Assembly (NCBI GenBank): GCA_934670175.1
Contig: CAKUOX010000018.1
Span: forward strand, 1-40,318
Origin: an uncultured Clostridia bacterium
GTDB taxonomy: Bacteria; Bacillota; Clostridia; Christensenellales; Aristaeellaceae
DNA: 40,318 nt
Direction: 5' to 3'
This document shows positions 39,618 to 40,318 of the stretch, one piece after another. Every line of letters starts with the position of its first letter. The stretch's first letter is position 1. The translations under genes and the position numbers were made by a program. The notes beneath the pieces are model-generated. The model had not been told where the DNA came from. It made no database searches and saw only the letters and a list, made by a program, of their open reading frames with translations.

Positions 39618-39737
39618 GGCTCATTGTCAAATGTAGGGGTGTGCCCTCGAAGCGAGCAGAATCCTTGCCCTGAAGGCGGTTCATTGTCAAATGTAGGGGT
39701 GCGCCCTTGCAGCGAGCAGAATCCTTGCCCTAAAGGC
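39618..39737 (+). repeat. Tandem 60-bp duplication of an ISL3-type end
   Basis: The units 39618-39677 and 39678-39737 have a period of exactly 60 and differ at only about six positions. Each begins GG[CT]TCATTGTCAAATG and contains GTAGGGGTG. The opening resembles ISL3-family terminal repeats (GGxTCxTTGTCAA). The transposase stop lies inside the second copy. Confidence 0.9.
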
Positions 39738-40046
39738 AGGGAAGCTTCTGAAGCCGAAGGCGAGGCGTTTGAGGGTTTTAATGGCGTTATTGCAGCCCTC
39801 AGTAAAACCGTTGGACAGGCGAATGTCGAATGCGTTCAGGATGTAGGTATGCCAATTGGCGAGCATTTTGCGGCAGGATCTGAACTCCGGAAGGTTCAGC
39901 CGGTCGCAGGCATCCAGCCAGAAGTCCATTAGGCGATCGGCTTCGTCGCGGCTGGGCGCGGCCATGAAGTCGTAGAATGTCTCCTTTTGCGCTACAATCT
40001 TTCGTAGACAAAGTATTTCCTCCTCAGGTTGTGGATTGTCGCATTT
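39687..40046 (-). pseudogene. ISL3-family transposase, C-terminal fragment
   Basis: The minus-strand frame is open from a stop at 40047-40049 to its own stop at 39687 and encodes 119 residues without a proper start. The sequence (IVAQKETFYDFMAAPSRDEADRL, NWHTYILNAFDIRLSNGFTEGCNNAIKTLKR, GFRSFPAFRARIL) is the C-terminal part of DDE_Tnp_ISL3. It includes the catalytic glutamate in SNGFTEGCNN. Full transposases have about 400-430 residues, so the zinc-binding, helix-turn-helix and first DDE aspartates are gone. It is inactive. Confidence 0.9.
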
Positions 40047-40227
40047 TCATTTTACCTGAGATGATTTACTTTGTCTCCCTTTTTGGGGTCACCCCTACTT
40101 TTATTATAGAACCGGAATTCATGGGCGTAATAAAGCTCGCTCACTTCATAGTTGTAACCGCATTTGCGTAGCGTTACCCTGAATGCGACGGTTTAGTGCG
40201 ACTTGCGCAGAATTGCGCGTGTATGCC

Positions 40228-40256
40228 TTGCGAAGAATGCAGTTTGCGTGTAGAAT
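40228..40256 (+). promoter_or_regulatory. Candidate promoter of the gene at the right edge
   Basis: TTGCGA (40228-40233) and TAGAAT (40251-40256) are 17 bases apart, about 28 bases before the ATG at 40284. Between the IS end (40113) and this promoter I see nothing else. Confidence 0.5.
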
Positions 40257-40283
40257 GGAAGCGGAAGGATGGGAGGGAGATTC

Positions 40284-40318
40284 ATGACGCGTGGATTCGT
40301 TCGCAGACTGCTTGCAGG
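40284..40318 (+). CDS. First codons of a gene cut by the window edge
   Basis: An ATG at 40284 follows GGGAGGGAG by four bases and opens a frame that runs to the edge (MTRGFVRRLLA). The basic-hydrophobic start could be a signal peptide or membrane segment. Too little is present to name it. Confidence 0.5.
   Translation, partial: MTRGFVRRLLA

Larger units (their letters stand above)
39618..40113 (-). mobile_element. Internally deleted ISL3-family insertion sequence
   Basis: The left end at 39618 (or 39678 if the tandem copy is the original end) begins GG[CT]TCATTGTCAAATG and continues into GTAGGGGTG. The sequence 40090-40113 (CACCCCTACTTTT...GAACC) matches the complement of that 24-base end at about 17 positions. 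These could be the two terminal inverted repeats of one element about 0.5 kb long, whereas intact ISL3 elements are about 1.3-1.6 kb. Only the transposase C-terminus remains between them. I see no 8-bp target duplication, so it is old or rearranged. Confidence 0.65.

Noticed and set aside
39618..39737. Start of a CRISPR array
   Set aside because: There are only two 60-bp units with no spacers between them, and they match an ISL3 end. No cas genes are near.

Overview
The window looks like a chromosome segment of a Gram-positive, Clostridia-type member of the Bacillota. The grounds are strong GGAGG-type ribosome binding sites, TTG and GTG starts with good Shine-Dalgarno sequences, secreted proteins with classic signal peptides, an exosporium-like jelly-roll protein, and housekeeping genes of clostridial type. 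I cannot name the species. The housekeeping half (about 22.1-39.3 kb) is GC-rich. The first 22 kb is visibly less GC-rich and begins in an AT-rich, decayed stretch (broken sulfatase, small membrane ORF), which fits an acquired or accessory block.

Region 1 (1-1040) holds the 3' part of a frameshifted sulfatase pseudogene, a 73-residue membrane ORF and a candidate promoter. Region 2 (1041-21925) is one long co-directional operon. It encodes a membrane-anchored VWA protein with an intact MIDAS, a 1230-residue tubulin/FtsZ-like protein (GGTGSGT signature), an 849-residue protein of unknown function, a zinc-ribbon P-loop GTPase, a 1685-residue all-helical protein, a second membrane-anchored VWA-like protein without MIDAS, and a TIR-transmembrane-beta-repeat-YfaP-like protein. 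It ends in a perfect 15-bp inverted repeat. The combination of tubulin-like protein, VWA protein and distinct GTPase recalls the FtsZ-like family 1 membrane-remodelling system predicted by Makarova and Koonin (2010, from memory). The version here adds a second VWA receptor, giant cytoplasmic partners and a TIR protein whose usual catalytic glutamate is a glutamine. I regard this operon as the exciting system of the window. A plausible reading is a membrane-spanning machine with extracellular sensing or adhesive domains, a cytoplasmic polymerising GTPase, a regulatory GTPase and large scaffolds. Its biological purpose is unknown.

Region 3 (22.1-27.5 kb) holds a NimA-like flavoprotein and an alkyltransferase-like protein on the minus strand. 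Facing away from them is a tightly overlapping plus-strand operon of YigZ/IMPACT, an RluA-type pseudouridine synthase, a Cof-type HAD phosphatase and TrmL, followed by guaA. This GuaA has a shrunken glutaminase domain without the catalytic cysteine. Region 4 (27.6-31.6 kb, minus strand) holds an M18 aminopeptidase, a GtrB/DPM-like glycosyltransferase, a membrane protein, a 74-residue protein and a GyrI-like protein.

Region 5 (31.8-39.3 kb) holds a MATE transporter, RluF, an RlmI-like methyltransferase, a secreted protein of unknown function, a cysteine-rich BclA-like protein, a secreted C39-like/SH3 protein, a sensorless histidine kinase whose ribosome binding site sits in a hairpin, and a two-helix membrane protein. 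Region 6 (39.4-40.3 kb) holds tRNA-Ser(CGA) with promoter and terminator, directly followed by an internally deleted ISL3-family element with a tandemly duplicated end, and the first codons of another gene.
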